Shown here in pieces: positions 36,423 to 45,001 of a stretch of DNA of 64,000 nt. The DNA comes from Brevibacillus brevis (GTDB lineage: Bacteria; Bacillota; Bacilli; Brevibacillales; Brevibacillaceae), in assembly GCF_022026395.1 (NCBI RefSeq), contig NZ_CP041767.1:885001-949000 (forward strand), written 5' to 3'. Numbering within the stretch: position 1 is the stretch's first letter; each line of letters starts with the position of its first letter. The position numbers were made by a program, and so were the translations under genes. Below the pieces are notes generated by a model that searched no databases, was not told the origin of the DNA, and saw only the letters and a list, made by a program, of their open reading frames with translations.

Positions 36423-36562
36423 TTGCCTCCTTTTTATCCAAAATATGTAAATATATGTTAATAATATAATATTAAAGTTTTAATGTAAAATGGTTTTTTA
36501 AGCCAAATGTCATAAAACCTACGCTAAAGAGATTTTACAGGTGAATTCTACGAAAAAGTGAT

Positions 36563-37061
36563 TTATAACTCAACTTTCGCAGCACGAAATAGACAGGTAG
36601 GCCTTGATTTAATTAGGAAATCCTGACATCCATTGTTGTAGTTGTACTTTGATTAAATTTGTGATTTTTTTTGTTGGCTTTTATGACTGTATATTCTATG
36701 AAGTCGAGCAGTGTCTGCAAAGCAATCACCAATTCCAATTGGCTAACTTCATCACTAATTCGAAAATAGTCCGTCTAACGTCCTCGTATCATTGCTAGAG
36801 CGGTGTTCCTAAGAGAGTACAATATAGCGTACAAATACAATGGTTGTATGGCTAATTAATAGATCGAAGGACCGACCTTGAAATTCCTTCTGAAGACGCA
36901 TTAAAGACTTTACCGTTTTAAAGAATACTTCAATACCCCAACGCATCCCGTAGGTTTTTTTGATTTTTTGGTATTCTGTCAAGAGAACTATTTCTATTGA
37001 GGTTACACCGTGCTTGCGTTGCTTTCACATCGTCTAATCAGGTGCAAAAGTTGAGTTATAA
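36563..37061 (-). mobile_element. remnant of an IS4-type insertion sequence with terminal inverted repeats
   Basis: The ends match as inverted repeats: TTATAACTCAACTTT at 36563 and its complement reading inward from 37061. Between them, on the minus strand, lies the 3' part of a transposase gene, recognisable as GMRWGIEVFFKTVKSL, MRLQKEFQGRSFDLLISHTT and a C-terminal LIKVQLQQWMSGFPN ending at 36609. The element is about 500 bp instead of about 1.4 kb, so its 5' part is deleted. Confidence 0.75.
36609..36990 (-). pseudogene. IS4-family transposase, C-terminal fragment
   Basis: The reading frame is broken: an in-frame TAG replaces what should be Trp after FVRYIVLS, and at least two frame changes are needed to continue through TRTLDGLF, then EVSQLELVIALQTLLDFIEYTVIKA, then LIKVQLQQWMSGFPN. 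The N-terminal DDE domain is missing. It cannot encode an active transposase. Confidence 0.75.
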
Positions 37062-37062
37062 G

Positions 37063-37090
37063 TTGTGGTAGGGAAGAAGCACTGTGGACT
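37063..37090 (+). repeat. 5' fragment of the palindromic element family
   Basis: TTGTGGTAGGGAAGAAGCAC resembles the start of copies A and B (TAGTGGAGGGAAGAAG). The rest of the element is absent. It abuts the end of the IS remnant. Confidence 0.35.
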
Positions 37091-37297
37091 GAAAAATTAA
37101 GTGTTAGACCGGAAAATAAAGTATTAGACTGTCGTGGGCATCACTAAGCTAACGGGTTTAACGATGAAATAGCTGTCGCACCTGCTAAGCAATGATTGTA
37201 CAGCTTTATCGTGGACTTTACCCTTGTCTTGCAACTAGTGGGACAGCGAATCGGATAATTGGTGAAGGAGAGACCTCTTAGGAATAAAAGCTAAGAT

Positions 37298-37693
37298 GAT
37301 GAACAGCTTGAAGAAGATACTGTTGAGGATGATTCCAACTATATCGGCAATCCCCATCAAATCATTTATGTAGCGCTCGTAAATTAATCAAGTTGTGGGT
37401 CGGATTGTTTTGAAAAGAAATTGGAACAAATATGCCTATGTCAAGATATTAAAGTTGATAAGCAATATAGAGGATACCATGTCGGTAAAAAACTAATCGA
37501 TCAGGCTAAACGCTGGATGAAGGATGGCGGTATGACGGGAATCATGCTGGAGAAACAAAATAATAATGTCCGCGCATGTAAATTCAACGAAAGTTGTGGT
37601 TTTGTCATCGGAGGTTTCGATTCCTACGTCTACACAGGTCTAGATAAAGATAGTGATGAGATAGCAATTTATTGGTATCTCATGCTTGATTAA
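37298..37693 (+). pseudogene. streptothricin N-acetyltransferase (SatA-like), degraded
   Basis: Three frame pieces reconstruct the C-terminal two thirds of a SatA-type GNAT: SNYIGNPHQIIYVALVN, then after a one-base shift NQVVGRIVLKRNWNKYAYV, then after another shift DIKVDKQYRGYHVGKKLIDQAKRW, ACKFNESCGFVIGGFDSYVY and EIAIYWYL at the end. The family acetylates and inactivates streptothricin. The start region is not recognisable and two frameshifts plus a stop make it inactive. Only the last 90 residues remain open (37421-37693). Confidence 0.75.
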
Positions 37694-38037
37694 TAAGTGA
37701 TTGATCCTCAACATATGTCTTAAGAAGCCGAAATAATGGCAGCTTCTTTAAGACATTCCCCAAGGTTAGGAATACATATAGATCGTCATGATCAACAGCA
37801 CTTTTCAACTATCGGAGAACGTTAGCGCAAAATAAGCAGCCGCAGTCTAAGAATTTATTTTCCAAGTCTTAGTCAGCGGCTTTTTAAATTTGGGTACAAG
37901 TCTAAATCTTATTCTGTGAGACTGAAGATTTTTCGTGAAAGAACTCCCGCCATATAAAGGATTCCAGTCTATTACTCTATTTTCAATGAGCACAACGTGC
38001 AAGTTTTAGAAGGTACCGATCAACGCACAAGGCTAGT

Positions 38038-38257
38038 AAGAAGAAAAAGCACAGGACTCGCAGACCTTGACAACGCCTACCCAGTCGGAACTACAAAAAG
38101 GAGACCACGCTTGTCGAACACTGCTCCCTTGAGAAACTTCCGCCCGTAGGGTGGCTTTGGCTCGACGGTCCCCTTTTTGTAGTGGAGACGTCCAGTGAAT
38201 CCCCCCTGCTGGCGTGTCAGAGTCGAAGAGAACTGTGCTTTTTCTTCTTCACCACTA
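38038..38257 (-). ncRNA. palindromic ~220-nt structured element, copy D
   Basis: Perfect 17-bp terminal helix (38038-38054 with 38233-38249), inner helix ACTACAAAAAGG (38090-38101) with 38172-38183 (one or no mismatch, extended by AGACC/GGTCC), and GTCGA (38113-38117) with TCGAC (38162-38166). Read on the minus strand it shares with copy A TAGTGG before the terminal helix, GGGGATT-ACTGG-CG-CTCC, GGAAGTTTCTC and CTGGGTAGG, while the helix sequences themselves differ. This fixes its orientation as minus. Confidence 0.55.
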
Positions 38258-38375
38258 TGTTGACTCAATCCAAAAGAAGCTTCCATGCTTCTCTGATGGC
38301 TATTCTTAGTCGATCACGTGGACATAGGCTTTCGCATACAAATAAGAAGGACAGTGTGTGAAGGGGAGGTTGTAT

Positions 38376-39206
38376 ATGATCGTCATAGCGGGGAGACCAG
38401 CTAATCCCGCCTCGTTGGCAGCGGAATGGGGATTAAATCCGGTACAGCGTGAAACAGTAGCGATTATGGCACGTAGTGATGAAACATTTGAATATCCAAC
38501 TCCTGAGCTCCTGCAATTTGAACTGAACATGCGCGATCATCTGGTGAGGTCTGCCTTGGCACTGCACGAAAGCGGCCTGGCCTTTTCTACTTTTGAAGAA
38601 TCTCGTGCCAATCCAGCTTACTGGATACGAACAGACCAGGGCGGATTCCGCTTGCGACCCGGAGTACTGCCATCCAACGGGATTATCAATATTTTTCTTG
38701 AGGGCCAAAAATACGCCACGGAATGCGCTACAGCGATGGTCATTATTATTTATCATGCAGTCCTACAGTCCATTCGTTTACCGGATTTTGAGAGAATGTT
38801 TTCGGACATCTTGCTGTATGACTGGCGGTACGATCAGGATCTGGACTTGCAAACAATCAGGACAAATACCTTCTTGCCTGGTGATGTAATTTATTTTGCC
38901 AATCCTGATTACGATCGCGCCACACCACAGTGGCAAGGGGAAAATGCAGTTGTGCTCGGCAATGGCTTGTATTACGGGCATGGTGCGGGGATCAAACGAG
39001 CAAATGAGATGGTAGCGTTTTTGAATGAACAACGAAGAGAAGGCGCAATGCGGTCAGCCTATCTGGTCAATCAGGCGACTCGGCCTGGTTTCGCCTACTT
39101 GTTTCCCTACGACAACGGTCGTTCTACCATGCGAGCTTTCGGCCATCCCATACAAGCAAGCAGTCGAATTACAGCGCAGATCGGTTCTTTGTCTTGGGAG
39201 TGGTAA
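38376..39206 (+). CDS. tgl: spore coat protein-glutamine gamma-glutamyltransferase (transglutaminase)
   Basis: 276 residues from ATG 38376, with AAGGGGAGG upstream; B. subtilis Tgl has 245. The catalytic Cys is in ATECATAMVIIIYHAVL (Cys117), and downstream blocks ILLYDWRYD, FLPGDVIYFANPDYD, WQGENAVVLGNGLYYGHG (with the His) and SAYLVNQATRPG match the family. The enzyme forms isopeptide cross-links between spore coat proteins late in sporulation. A possible SigE/SigK-like -10 (CATACAAA at 38334-38341) lies upstream but is weak. Confidence 0.93.
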   Translation: MIVIAGRPANPASLAAEWGLNPVQRETVAIMARSDETFEYPTPELLQFELNMRDHLVRSALALHESGLAFSTFEESRANPAYWIRTDQGGFRLRPGVLPSNGIINIFLEGQKYATECATAMVIIIYHAVLQSIRLPDFERMFSDILLYDWRYDQDLDLQTIRTNTFLPGDVIYFANPDYDRATPQWQGENAVVLGNGLYYGHGAGIKRANEMVAFLNEQRREGAMRSAYLVNQATRPGFAYLFPYDNGRSTMRAFGHPIQASSRITAQIGSLSWEW

Positions 39207-39262
39207 AACGAACAAAAGCCTCCTGCCAGAAATGCGGCGAGAGGCTTTTTGAACAATCTCTA

Positions 39263-40402
39263 TTAGGGGCAGGAGAATCGCTTCCAAGAAAACATAGACA
39301 GGTCAAGGGTAGAGGCTCCCTCTACCAGCAGTTGGCTGGTCGCTTCCCCGATCGCACTGGCGAATTTAAAACCGTGCCCGGAAAAGCCCGCTGCAAATAC
39401 AAGCTGTGGATGTTGAGGATGACGGTCAATGACGAAATGCTCATCCGGTGTCATCGTGTAGATGCATACCTTGCCTTGGCGCAATGGTCCGGCTGCTTCA
39501 GGCATATACGTTTCCAAAAAAGAGCGAACACAGCCTTCGTCCGACAAATAGGTGCCAAAGGTACGTTCCAGTTTATCGGGATCGATGGCGTGTCCTCCGT
39601 CATGGCGTCCGATTTTTACACCAGCGCCATCAAAACTGGGAAATCCGTAGAACATGGAGTCATGAAGGCGAAAGATGAAAGCGGGAAAGCCATCCGCACT
39701 GTACTGGCCCTCATCTGCACCAAACCAGGCGACCGTTTTGCGTGTAGGCTTAAGCGGGATGGACAAGCCCAATGAGTCCAGGAGCGAACCATTCCAAGCA
39801 CCGGCGGATAGCAGGACTTTATCGCCGTGGTAGCTGGCAGATTCCGTATGCACGATGAACCCATTTTCTGCTGGTTCCAACTGCGTGACTGGCGTGTTCG
39901 TCAACAGTATAGCTCCTGAGGCAAGGGCGAGCTCTCGATAGGCACGAATGCCGTTTTCGCAATAAAGCACACCTGAAGCAGGCTCCAAGCAACCGTAGTA
40001 ATCAGCAGGCAGATTGATTCCTGGCCAGCGTTGCTTGACCTCATCGGCACTGAGTACTTCCAAGGGAAGGGAGTACTGCTCGGCGCTCTCCCGAATTTCA
40101 TTCAGGAAAGTACAATTCAAGGGTCCAGCGTTCAAAACACCCGTTTTGGCGAAGATCGGTATACCAGATGCTTGTTCGAGTTCTGACCACAACTGTTGTG
40201 CCCGCAATGCGAGCGGGACGTACTGTTTTCCTTCTCCGTACGCATGGCGAATGATACGGGTATCCCCATGATGGCTGCCCATTGTGTGTGGGGGATCAAA
40301 GGCATCGATCATGAGTGTACGCACGCCCTGTTTCGCCAGATAGTAGCCAGCCGCCATTCCCATCGATCCTGCTCCCACAATAATGACGTCGTAGTTTTGC
40401 AT
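39263..40402 (-). CDS. soxA: monomeric sarcosine oxidase / N-methyl amino acid oxidase
   Basis: 379 residues from the ATG preceded by GGAGGACTGTTC on the minus strand. FAD-binding Rossmann motif YDVIIVGAGSMGMAAGYYLAKQG at the start, and the covalent flavin-attachment Cys in KVCIYTMTPDEHFVID (Cys313), matching monomeric sarcosine oxidase Cys315. GFSGHGFKFA near the end is also typical. It oxidises N-methyl amino acids such as sarcosine, producing H2O2 and formaldehyde. N-methyltryptophan oxidase is the close alternative. Confidence 0.88.
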   Translation of the reverse strand: MQNYDVIIVGAGSMGMAAGYYLAKQGVRTLMIDAFDPPHTMGSHHGDTRIIRHAYGEGKQYVPLALRAQQLWSELEQASGIPIFAKTGVLNAGPLNCTFLNEIRESAEQYSLPLEVLSADEVKQRWPGINLPADYYGCLEPASGVLYCENGIRAYRELALASGAILLTNTPVTQLEPAENGFIVHTESASYHGDKVLLSAGAWNGSLLDSLGLSIPLKPTRKTVAWFGADEGQYSADGFPAFIFRLHDSMFYGFPSFDGAGVKIGRHDGGHAIDPDKLERTFGTYLSDEGCVRSFLETYMPEAAGPLRQGKVCIYTMTPDEHFVIDRHPQHPQLVFAAGFSGHGFKFASAIGEATSQLLVEGASTLDLSMFSWKRFSCP

Positions 40403-40578
40403 GAACAGTCCTCCATTCCGCTTTAGTTTCATCTATCTTACAGGAGTTTTCTGAATTGTGGATTTTAATTTTTGTGTAAAAATCCATTTTTTTGTGCGCA
40501 ATAAGGTTTATTCCATCAGTTGGGAGGGAAAAGGAGATTACGCTATCATCATATGTCAAGAAAAGTGGTGTTTACGAA

Positions 40579-42306
40579 ATGAAATGGACGATCGGAAAAA
40601 AATTGGGTAGTGCGTACGCGCTGATCCTGGTCATTATGCTGTTTATGGGGATCACGACCATTATCAAGATGGAACAAATGAATCAGAAGATGGTGGAAAT
40701 GAATACGAACTGGCGCCCAGGTCTGGAAGATATTTTGAAGATCAACATGACGCTGGAAACCGTTTATGGAGTTACGCAAACCATGCTTACGACAGAGAAC
40801 ATGGATGACAAGAACAAGTACGCAAAGCAAGTTGATGAACAATTTGCCTATATGGACGGCTTATTGGCAAGCTATGAAAAAACGATCTTCAGTGAAGAGG
40901 ACCGTAACAATTTTGAAGGATTGAAGCAGGCGCTGCAAAAATACGAGGATTTCAGTCCGCAATACGTGGCAATCGCCAAAAAGGTCGACATCAGAAGACC
41001 AGCTACGGATGCAGACATGGCCGAGCTGGAGCGCATCAAGAAAAAAGGCAGTGAATTGTTTGTAGAACGCAAGAAATATTTGGATGCCATGATGACGAGT
41101 AACAGTGAGGGAGCACAACGCGCTGGCGCAGAAAGTGCGGAACTTTATGAGTCAGTCAGGCGGGACCTAAATATTCTCTTGGTTATCTCTATCATTGCGT
41201 GTGTGGCGCTAGCTGTCGTACTGACGTCAAGCATCCGTCGACCGATCTTGCGTTTGATGGAAGAGATGAAGAAAGTGGCTGATGGTGATTTGCGTGTGGA
41301 GCCATTGGTTGTCAAGAGTCGTGACGAGATTTTGGATCTGGCGAATTCGTTCAATGATATGACTAGAAGTTTAACTACAGTCATTCGTCAGGTAGGCGGA
41401 ACTTCCGAGCAGGTAGCCTCATCGGCTGAGCAATTGACGGCAAGTGCAGATCAGACCAGCAGGGCCACTGAACAAATTGCTTTTACTGTTCAAGAAGTGG
41501 CAGCAGGTGTCGATCGCCAGGTAGCGAGTGTGGAGAATGGGGCGAAATCCATTGATGATATGTCACGAGGAATTCGCCAAATCGCAAATAACGCACAGCA
41601 AACATCCAATATGGTGAGCGAAGTCGCCAACATGGCAGGAGAAGGGAACCAGTCGATTCAGGCAGCGGTTCAACAAATGAATGCGATCCACACCTCCATG
41701 CGTGAGCTCGCATCCGTGGTAGATGGTCTGGGCAATCATTCTCAAGCAATCGGAGAGATTATTGAGGTCATAACAGGCATTGCGGATCAGACCAATCTGC
41801 TGGCCCTCAATGCAGCGATTGAAGCAGCACGCGCAGGAGAGCATGGCCGTGGATTCGCGGTCGTAGCAGATGAGGTGCGAAAGCTGGCGGAGCAATCGGC
41901 TCAGTCCGCCCAAAAAATTGCGCAGTTGATCAGTACGATTCAGACAGATACAAAAGTCGCGGTTGAATCGATGGAGTCAGGCACGCGGGAAGTACAAGAA
42001 GGAATTCGCGTCGTTCATCGTGCGGGCGAAACTTTCGGTCAAATTCAGAGCTCGATTGGTACAGTAGCTGACCAAATACACGACGTGTCCGCATCTGCCC
42101 AGGAAGTGTCTGCCCATTCCGAACAAGTCGTACAAGCGATGGAGCTGGTCAGAGAAGTTTCCGACTTGACTGCTGATGGCACGCAAAACGTTTCCGCTGC
42201 TACACAGGAGCAGCTCGCTTCTATGGAGGAAATCGCTTCGTCAGCGACAGCTCTTTCCAATATGGCAGAAGAACTGCAGCACATGATTCGCCGATTTAAG
42301 GTGTAG
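40579..42306 (+). CDS. methyl-accepting chemotaxis protein
   Basis: 575 residues from ATG 40579. Transmembrane segment 1 at about 9-29, an extracytoplasmic four-helix-type sensor (about 30-205), segment 2 at about 200-225 ([19 protein letters not shown]), a HAMP domain, then the long signalling coiled coil with the hairpin tip [49 protein letters not shown]. The ATG overlaps the stop of a nine-residue ORF (40553-40582) by ATGA. Its terminator has been duplicated by the neighbouring IS element. Confidence 0.95.
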   Translation: MKWTIGKKLGSAYALILVIMLFMGITTIIKMEQMNQKMVEMNTNWRPGLEDILKINMTLETVYGVTQTMLTTENMDDKNKYAKQVDEQFAYMDGLLASYEKTIFSEEDRNNFEGLKQALQKYEDFSPQYVAIAKKVDIRRPATDADMAELERIKKKGSELFVERKKYLDAMMTSNSEGAQRAGAESAELYESVRRDLNILLVISIIACVALAVVLTSSIRRPILRLMEEMKKVADGDLRVEPLVVKSRDEILDLANSFNDMTRSLTTVIRQVGGTSEQVASSAEQLTASADQTSRATEQIAFTVQEVAAGVDRQVASVENGAKSIDDMSRGIRQIANNAQQTSNMVSEVANMAGEGNQSIQAAVQQMNAIHTSMRELASVVDGLGNHSQAIGEIIEVITGIADQTNLLALNAAIEAARAGEHGRGFAVVADEVRKLAEQSAQSAQKIAQLISTIQTDTKVAVESMESGTREVQEGIRVVHRAGETFGQIQSSIGTVADQIHDVSASAQEVSAHSEQVVQAMELVREVSDLTADGTQNVSAATQEQLASMEEIASSATALSNMAEELQHMIRRFKV

Positions 42307-42329
42307 GCTTATAATGTGCAAACGAACGC

Positions 42330-42354
42330 AAAACGCCAACATGATTGGCGTTTT
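42330..42354 (+). terminator. chemoreceptor terminator, left copy of the IS target duplication
   Basis: AAAACGCCAA (42330-42339) pairs with TTGGCGTTTT (42345-42354). The identical 25 bases recur at 43908-43932 on the far side of the IS element. Confidence 0.85.
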
Positions 42355-42438
42355 CAGACTGAAGAGAAACCCCCATTTTGGGGATTTCTTTTTGGTATTG
42401 TTCCAGCACGAAGTGCTGAAAAAGAGGATAGCCTGCAC

Positions 42439-43209
42439 CTAACTTGCTTTCGCTAGGTGTAGTGCTATCTTTTTAATGTTTTGAACTGTTGCTGTCATCA
42501 ATACCTGCTCTTGGACATTTTCACGTCCGCGTAACCTACAATAGCGAAGCCCATGCAGTTCTTTAGCATCTGCAAAGCTTCGCTCTATGGTTTGGTATCT
42601 TAATCTATACAAATATTTCCCTGATTTACTTAAACGGTTCTGTCGAACCCATTCCTTACTCTCTTCCCAAACGTGCCTGCTTATCACCTTTTGGTGATTT
42701 TTAGATCGGGTACACTCAGTAAGCCTTGGACAAGTTTTACAAATTTCTTTATTGGACTTATACATCCTGTATCCGTTTCGATCAGTAGTCGAATAAGTAA
42801 GCTTATGTTTTTGAGGGCATATGTACACATCGGACTCCAGAGCATATTTAAAACGCCATTTAGCAAAAAGGCCTTTAACAGGTGTAAAGGCACGATGACC
42901 GATGACAGCAAATACATTTATATCGTGAAGTGCCTTGCAGATTGGAGTAGTTAAGTAACCAGCATCTAATGCAATTGCTTCAATTGTATCCTTAAACCCA
43001 AACTTCTCGATTTGGAGATTCAGCCTATCTATGTAAGGAACGGAATCATGGACATTGCCAGCAGTGACATGGACATCGGTAATAATATTGTACTTATGAT
43101 CGACGGTCCGGTGATCGAGATAGAAAAAGCCTTCGGGCTTGCTGTCTCGAACCATGTAGCCACTTTCTGGATCAGTAGTACTCACCTTGATTTCCTTTTC
43201 TTCCTTCAC
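42439..43209 (-). CDS. IS1182-family transposase, C-terminal part
   Basis: 256 residues, GTG or alternative start; probably not started separately but reached by -1 frameshift from the upstream frame. It starts EEKEIKVSTTDPESGYMVRDSKPEGFFYLDHRTVDHKYNIITDVHVT and holds the DDE-type catalytic segment IALDAGYLTTPI, a Cys pattern CPQKHKLTY ... CKTCPRLTECT, and IERSFADAKELHGLRYCRLRGR with the last acidic residue. All are typical of IS1182 transposases. Confidence 0.8.
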   Translation of the reverse strand: MKEEKEIKVSTTDPESGYMVRDSKPEGFFYLDHRTVDHKYNIITDVHVTAGNVHDSVPYIDRLNLQIEKFGFKDTIEAIALDAGYLTTPICKALHDINVFAVIGHRAFTPVKGLFAKWRFKYALESDVYICPQKHKLTYSTTDRNGYRMYKSNKEICKTCPRLTECTRSKNHQKVISRHVWEESKEWVRQNRLSKSGKYLYRLRYQTIERSFADAKELHGLRYCRLRGRENVQEQVLMTATVQNIKKIALHLAKAS

Positions 43210-43223
43210 ACCCTCTCTAGGCT

Positions 43224-43808
43224 TTAATCCTTTTTTCCATGTACTTCGCGGTCTTCATTAATTGCTGCCTCTAAATCTTTGAGATAGGCACGACTCGTTT
43301 TCTCGATGACATGCTTCTTAAATTTTCGTTTATTCGCATTTGCTTTAAGATGCGTGGAATCACTTATCAATACACGTCCAGCGACCATTCGATGCTGAAT
43401 CGCCAAACGCACAATTTCATCAAAAATCTCCTGAAAAACATTTGTATTTTTAAAACGGGTTCGACGATTCCAACTGATTGTTGTGTGATCTGGAACTCGA
43501 TCTGTTAAAGAAAGGCCAAGAAACCAACGGTAGGCGATATTAGTCTGGATTTCTTTTTCGAGCTGCCTCTCTGAGCGGATACCGTAAAGGTATCCAATGA
43601 AAATCATTTTAAATAAAACAATAGGATCAATGGAAGGTCTACCGTTATCCTCGCAATAATATTGACGTACTTTTTCTCGGATGAAAGAGAAATCTATATG
43701 TTTTTGGATGACCCTTAATAAATGGTCCTCTGGGACCAATTCATCGAGGCACACAAATTCGTAATGCATTTGCGGATTTTTATCATTGGAGGAAAGCACA
43801 ATTATCAC
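43224..43808 (-). CDS. IS1182-family transposase, N-terminal part
   Basis: 194 residues with the DUF772-type N-terminal domain (VPEDHLLRVIQKHIDFSFIREKVRQYYCEDNGRPSIDPIVLFKMIFIGYLYGIRSERQLEKEI) and first catalytic region (VLISDSTHLKANANKRKFKK). It ends at TAA after GKKD. At 43231-43236 six A (minus strand) precede GG, giving A-AAA-AAG, and a -1 shift there continues as GLKPREGVKEEKEIKVS into the downstream part. Confidence 0.8.
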   Translation of the reverse strand: MIIVLSSNDKNPQMHYEFVCLDELVPEDHLLRVIQKHIDFSFIREKVRQYYCEDNGRPSIDPIVLFKMIFIGYLYGIRSERQLEKEIQTNIAYRWFLGLSLTDRVPDHTTISWNRRTRFKNTNVFQEIFDEIVRLAIQHRMVAGRVLISDSTHLKANANKRKFKKHVIEKTSRAYLKDLEAAINEDREVHGKKD

Positions 43809-43907
43809 CTACTGTTAAATGTAATTATAAGAATTATAACAAATTAACGCGGTGTCGCTTTAAAATTAAGTGAAACAAAAATGGCTGTCGACTTTCTCGA
43901 CAGCCTG

Positions 43908-43932
43908 AAAACGCCAACATGATTGGCGTTTT
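43908..43932 (+). repeat. right copy of the IS target duplication (terminator hairpin)
   Basis: Identical over 25 bases to 42330-42354 and followed by TTTCTTTT, which probably was the original terminator tail. Confidence 0.85.
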
Positions 43933-44118
43933 TTTCTTTTCATTCTCATTTTTTTAGAAAAAGTTAATCTTTAGGAAATAGTTCATTAAGAACAGGTTTA
44001 GTAGGAGTTTATCTCTACGGACTACGATGTATTCAGAGGTATAACAGGCAATCTAAGCTCGGTACGCAACCGGGCTTAGGTCTATATCTCAATGACTTAC
44101 CATGGAGGAAGGTGCCAA

Positions 44119-44898
44119 ATGTACAAACTCATTTTCACTGCAATCCCATTCGGAATGCTGTTGACTGGCTGTGTGGATGAACCGTCCGTAACAGCTCCGG
44201 CTGTAACGACCGTACAGCAACAACAACCAGCAACACCACAGCCGTCACAACAACGGTCTCAACCAGGGAAAAAACCAACTCTATCTCAAGAAGAAGTGAA
44301 AGAACGGAACAAAAAACTGCTCTCTGCAGCAGCCGAGGGCAAAACCGATGAAGTCAAGGCTAGCTTGGCAGCAGGGGCTGAGATAAACGCACAGGATGAT
44401 CGTGGAAGAACAGCAGTGATGGCCGCTACACACGGCAACCATGTGGAAACAGTGAAGGTCCTCATTGAAGCAGGAGCTGACATCAATATTCAGGACGACC
44501 GGCAAGATAATCCGTTCTTGTATGCGGGAGCAGAAGGATACCTGGAGATATTGAAGCTGGTTATCGATGCAGGTCCAGATACGAAGATCTACAACCGCTT
44601 CGGAGGAACACCTTTGATTCCAGCGGCAGAACATGGATATGTGGAAGTAGCGAAGGAAATTCTTACACGGACGGATGTAGACGTCAACCATGTGAACAAT
44701 CCGGGCTGGACAGCACTGATGGAAGCAATCGTATTGAACGATGGTGGAAAAAAACAACAAGAGATGGTCCAACTGTTAATCGACCACGGTGCTGATGTGA
44801 ACATCCCGGATAGCGAAGGAAAAACACCCCTATATCGTGCAAATGAACGAGGTTATCACGAGATCGTACAAATCCTGCAAAAAGCTGGAGCACGCTAA
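44119..44898 (+). CDS. ankyrin-repeat lipoprotein
   Basis: 259 residues from ATG 44119 after GGAGGAAGGTGCC. Signal peptide with lipobox LLTGC, then a Gln/Pro-rich linker (about 30-55), then five to six ankyrin repeats (LLSAAAEGKTDEVKASLAAGAEINAQDDRGRTAVMAATHGNHVETVKVLIEAGADINIQDD and on). Ankyrin repeats bind other proteins; surface exposure is expected. An imperfect hairpin (44053-44079) lies upstream. Confidence 0.85.
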   Translation: MYKLIFTAIPFGMLLTGCVDEPSVTAPAVTTVQQQQPATPQPSQQRSQPGKKPTLSQEEVKERNKKLLSAAAEGKTDEVKASLAAGAEINAQDDRGRTAVMAATHGNHVETVKVLIEAGADINIQDDRQDNPFLYAGAEGYLEILKLVIDAGPDTKIYNRFGGTPLIPAAEHGYVEVAKEILTRTDVDVNHVNNPGWTALMEAIVLNDGGKKQQEMVQLLIDHGADVNIPDSEGKTPLYRANERGYHEIVQILQKAGAR

Positions 44899-45001
44899 TT
44901 TGCAGAGGTAAGCATACATTCATACTTCGAGCGCGATGGAAATAATCCTCGACTAGAATAAGTCGTAGCAAGATTGATTCTAGTCAAAGGAGGCTATGTT
45001 C

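Larger units (their letters stand above)
36405..38375. other. AT-rich degenerate island without an intact gene
   Basis: Nearly 2 kb without an intact gene. It contains, in order, an IS4-type remnant, a fragment of the palindromic element family, a broken streptothricin acetyltransferase gene, two orphan hairpins (37715-37757; AGCCGC 37838-37843 with GCGGCT 37876-37881 followed by TTTTT), and palindromic element D. In 37091-37297 I see nothing I can assign. Base composition is lower in GC than the flanking regions, consistent with acquired, decaying DNA. Confidence 0.7.
42355..43907 (-). mobile_element. IS1182-family insertion sequence
   Basis: 1553 bp between two exact copies of a 25-base terminator hairpin. 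The ends are imperfect inverted repeats: CAGACTGAAGAG at the left and CAGGCTGTCGAG reading inward from the right. Size, the DDE transposase and the long duplication all fit the IS1182 family. A perfect hairpin GGCTGTCGA/TCGACAGCC (43883-43905) sits at the right end. The transposase is split into two frames. Confidence 0.85.

Noticed and set aside
37421..37693. Intact small GNAT acetyltransferase
   Set aside because: Homology continues upstream in other frames, so this is the 3' part of a broken SatA-type gene.
38038..38249. Long inverted repeat read as a simple bidirectional terminator
   Set aside because: About 210 bases with three nested helices and blocks shared with three other loci is not a terminator.
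40492..40578. Longer N-terminus for the chemoreceptor
   Set aside because: No usable start codon near the upstream ribosome binding site; the membrane helix starts right after the ATG at 40579.
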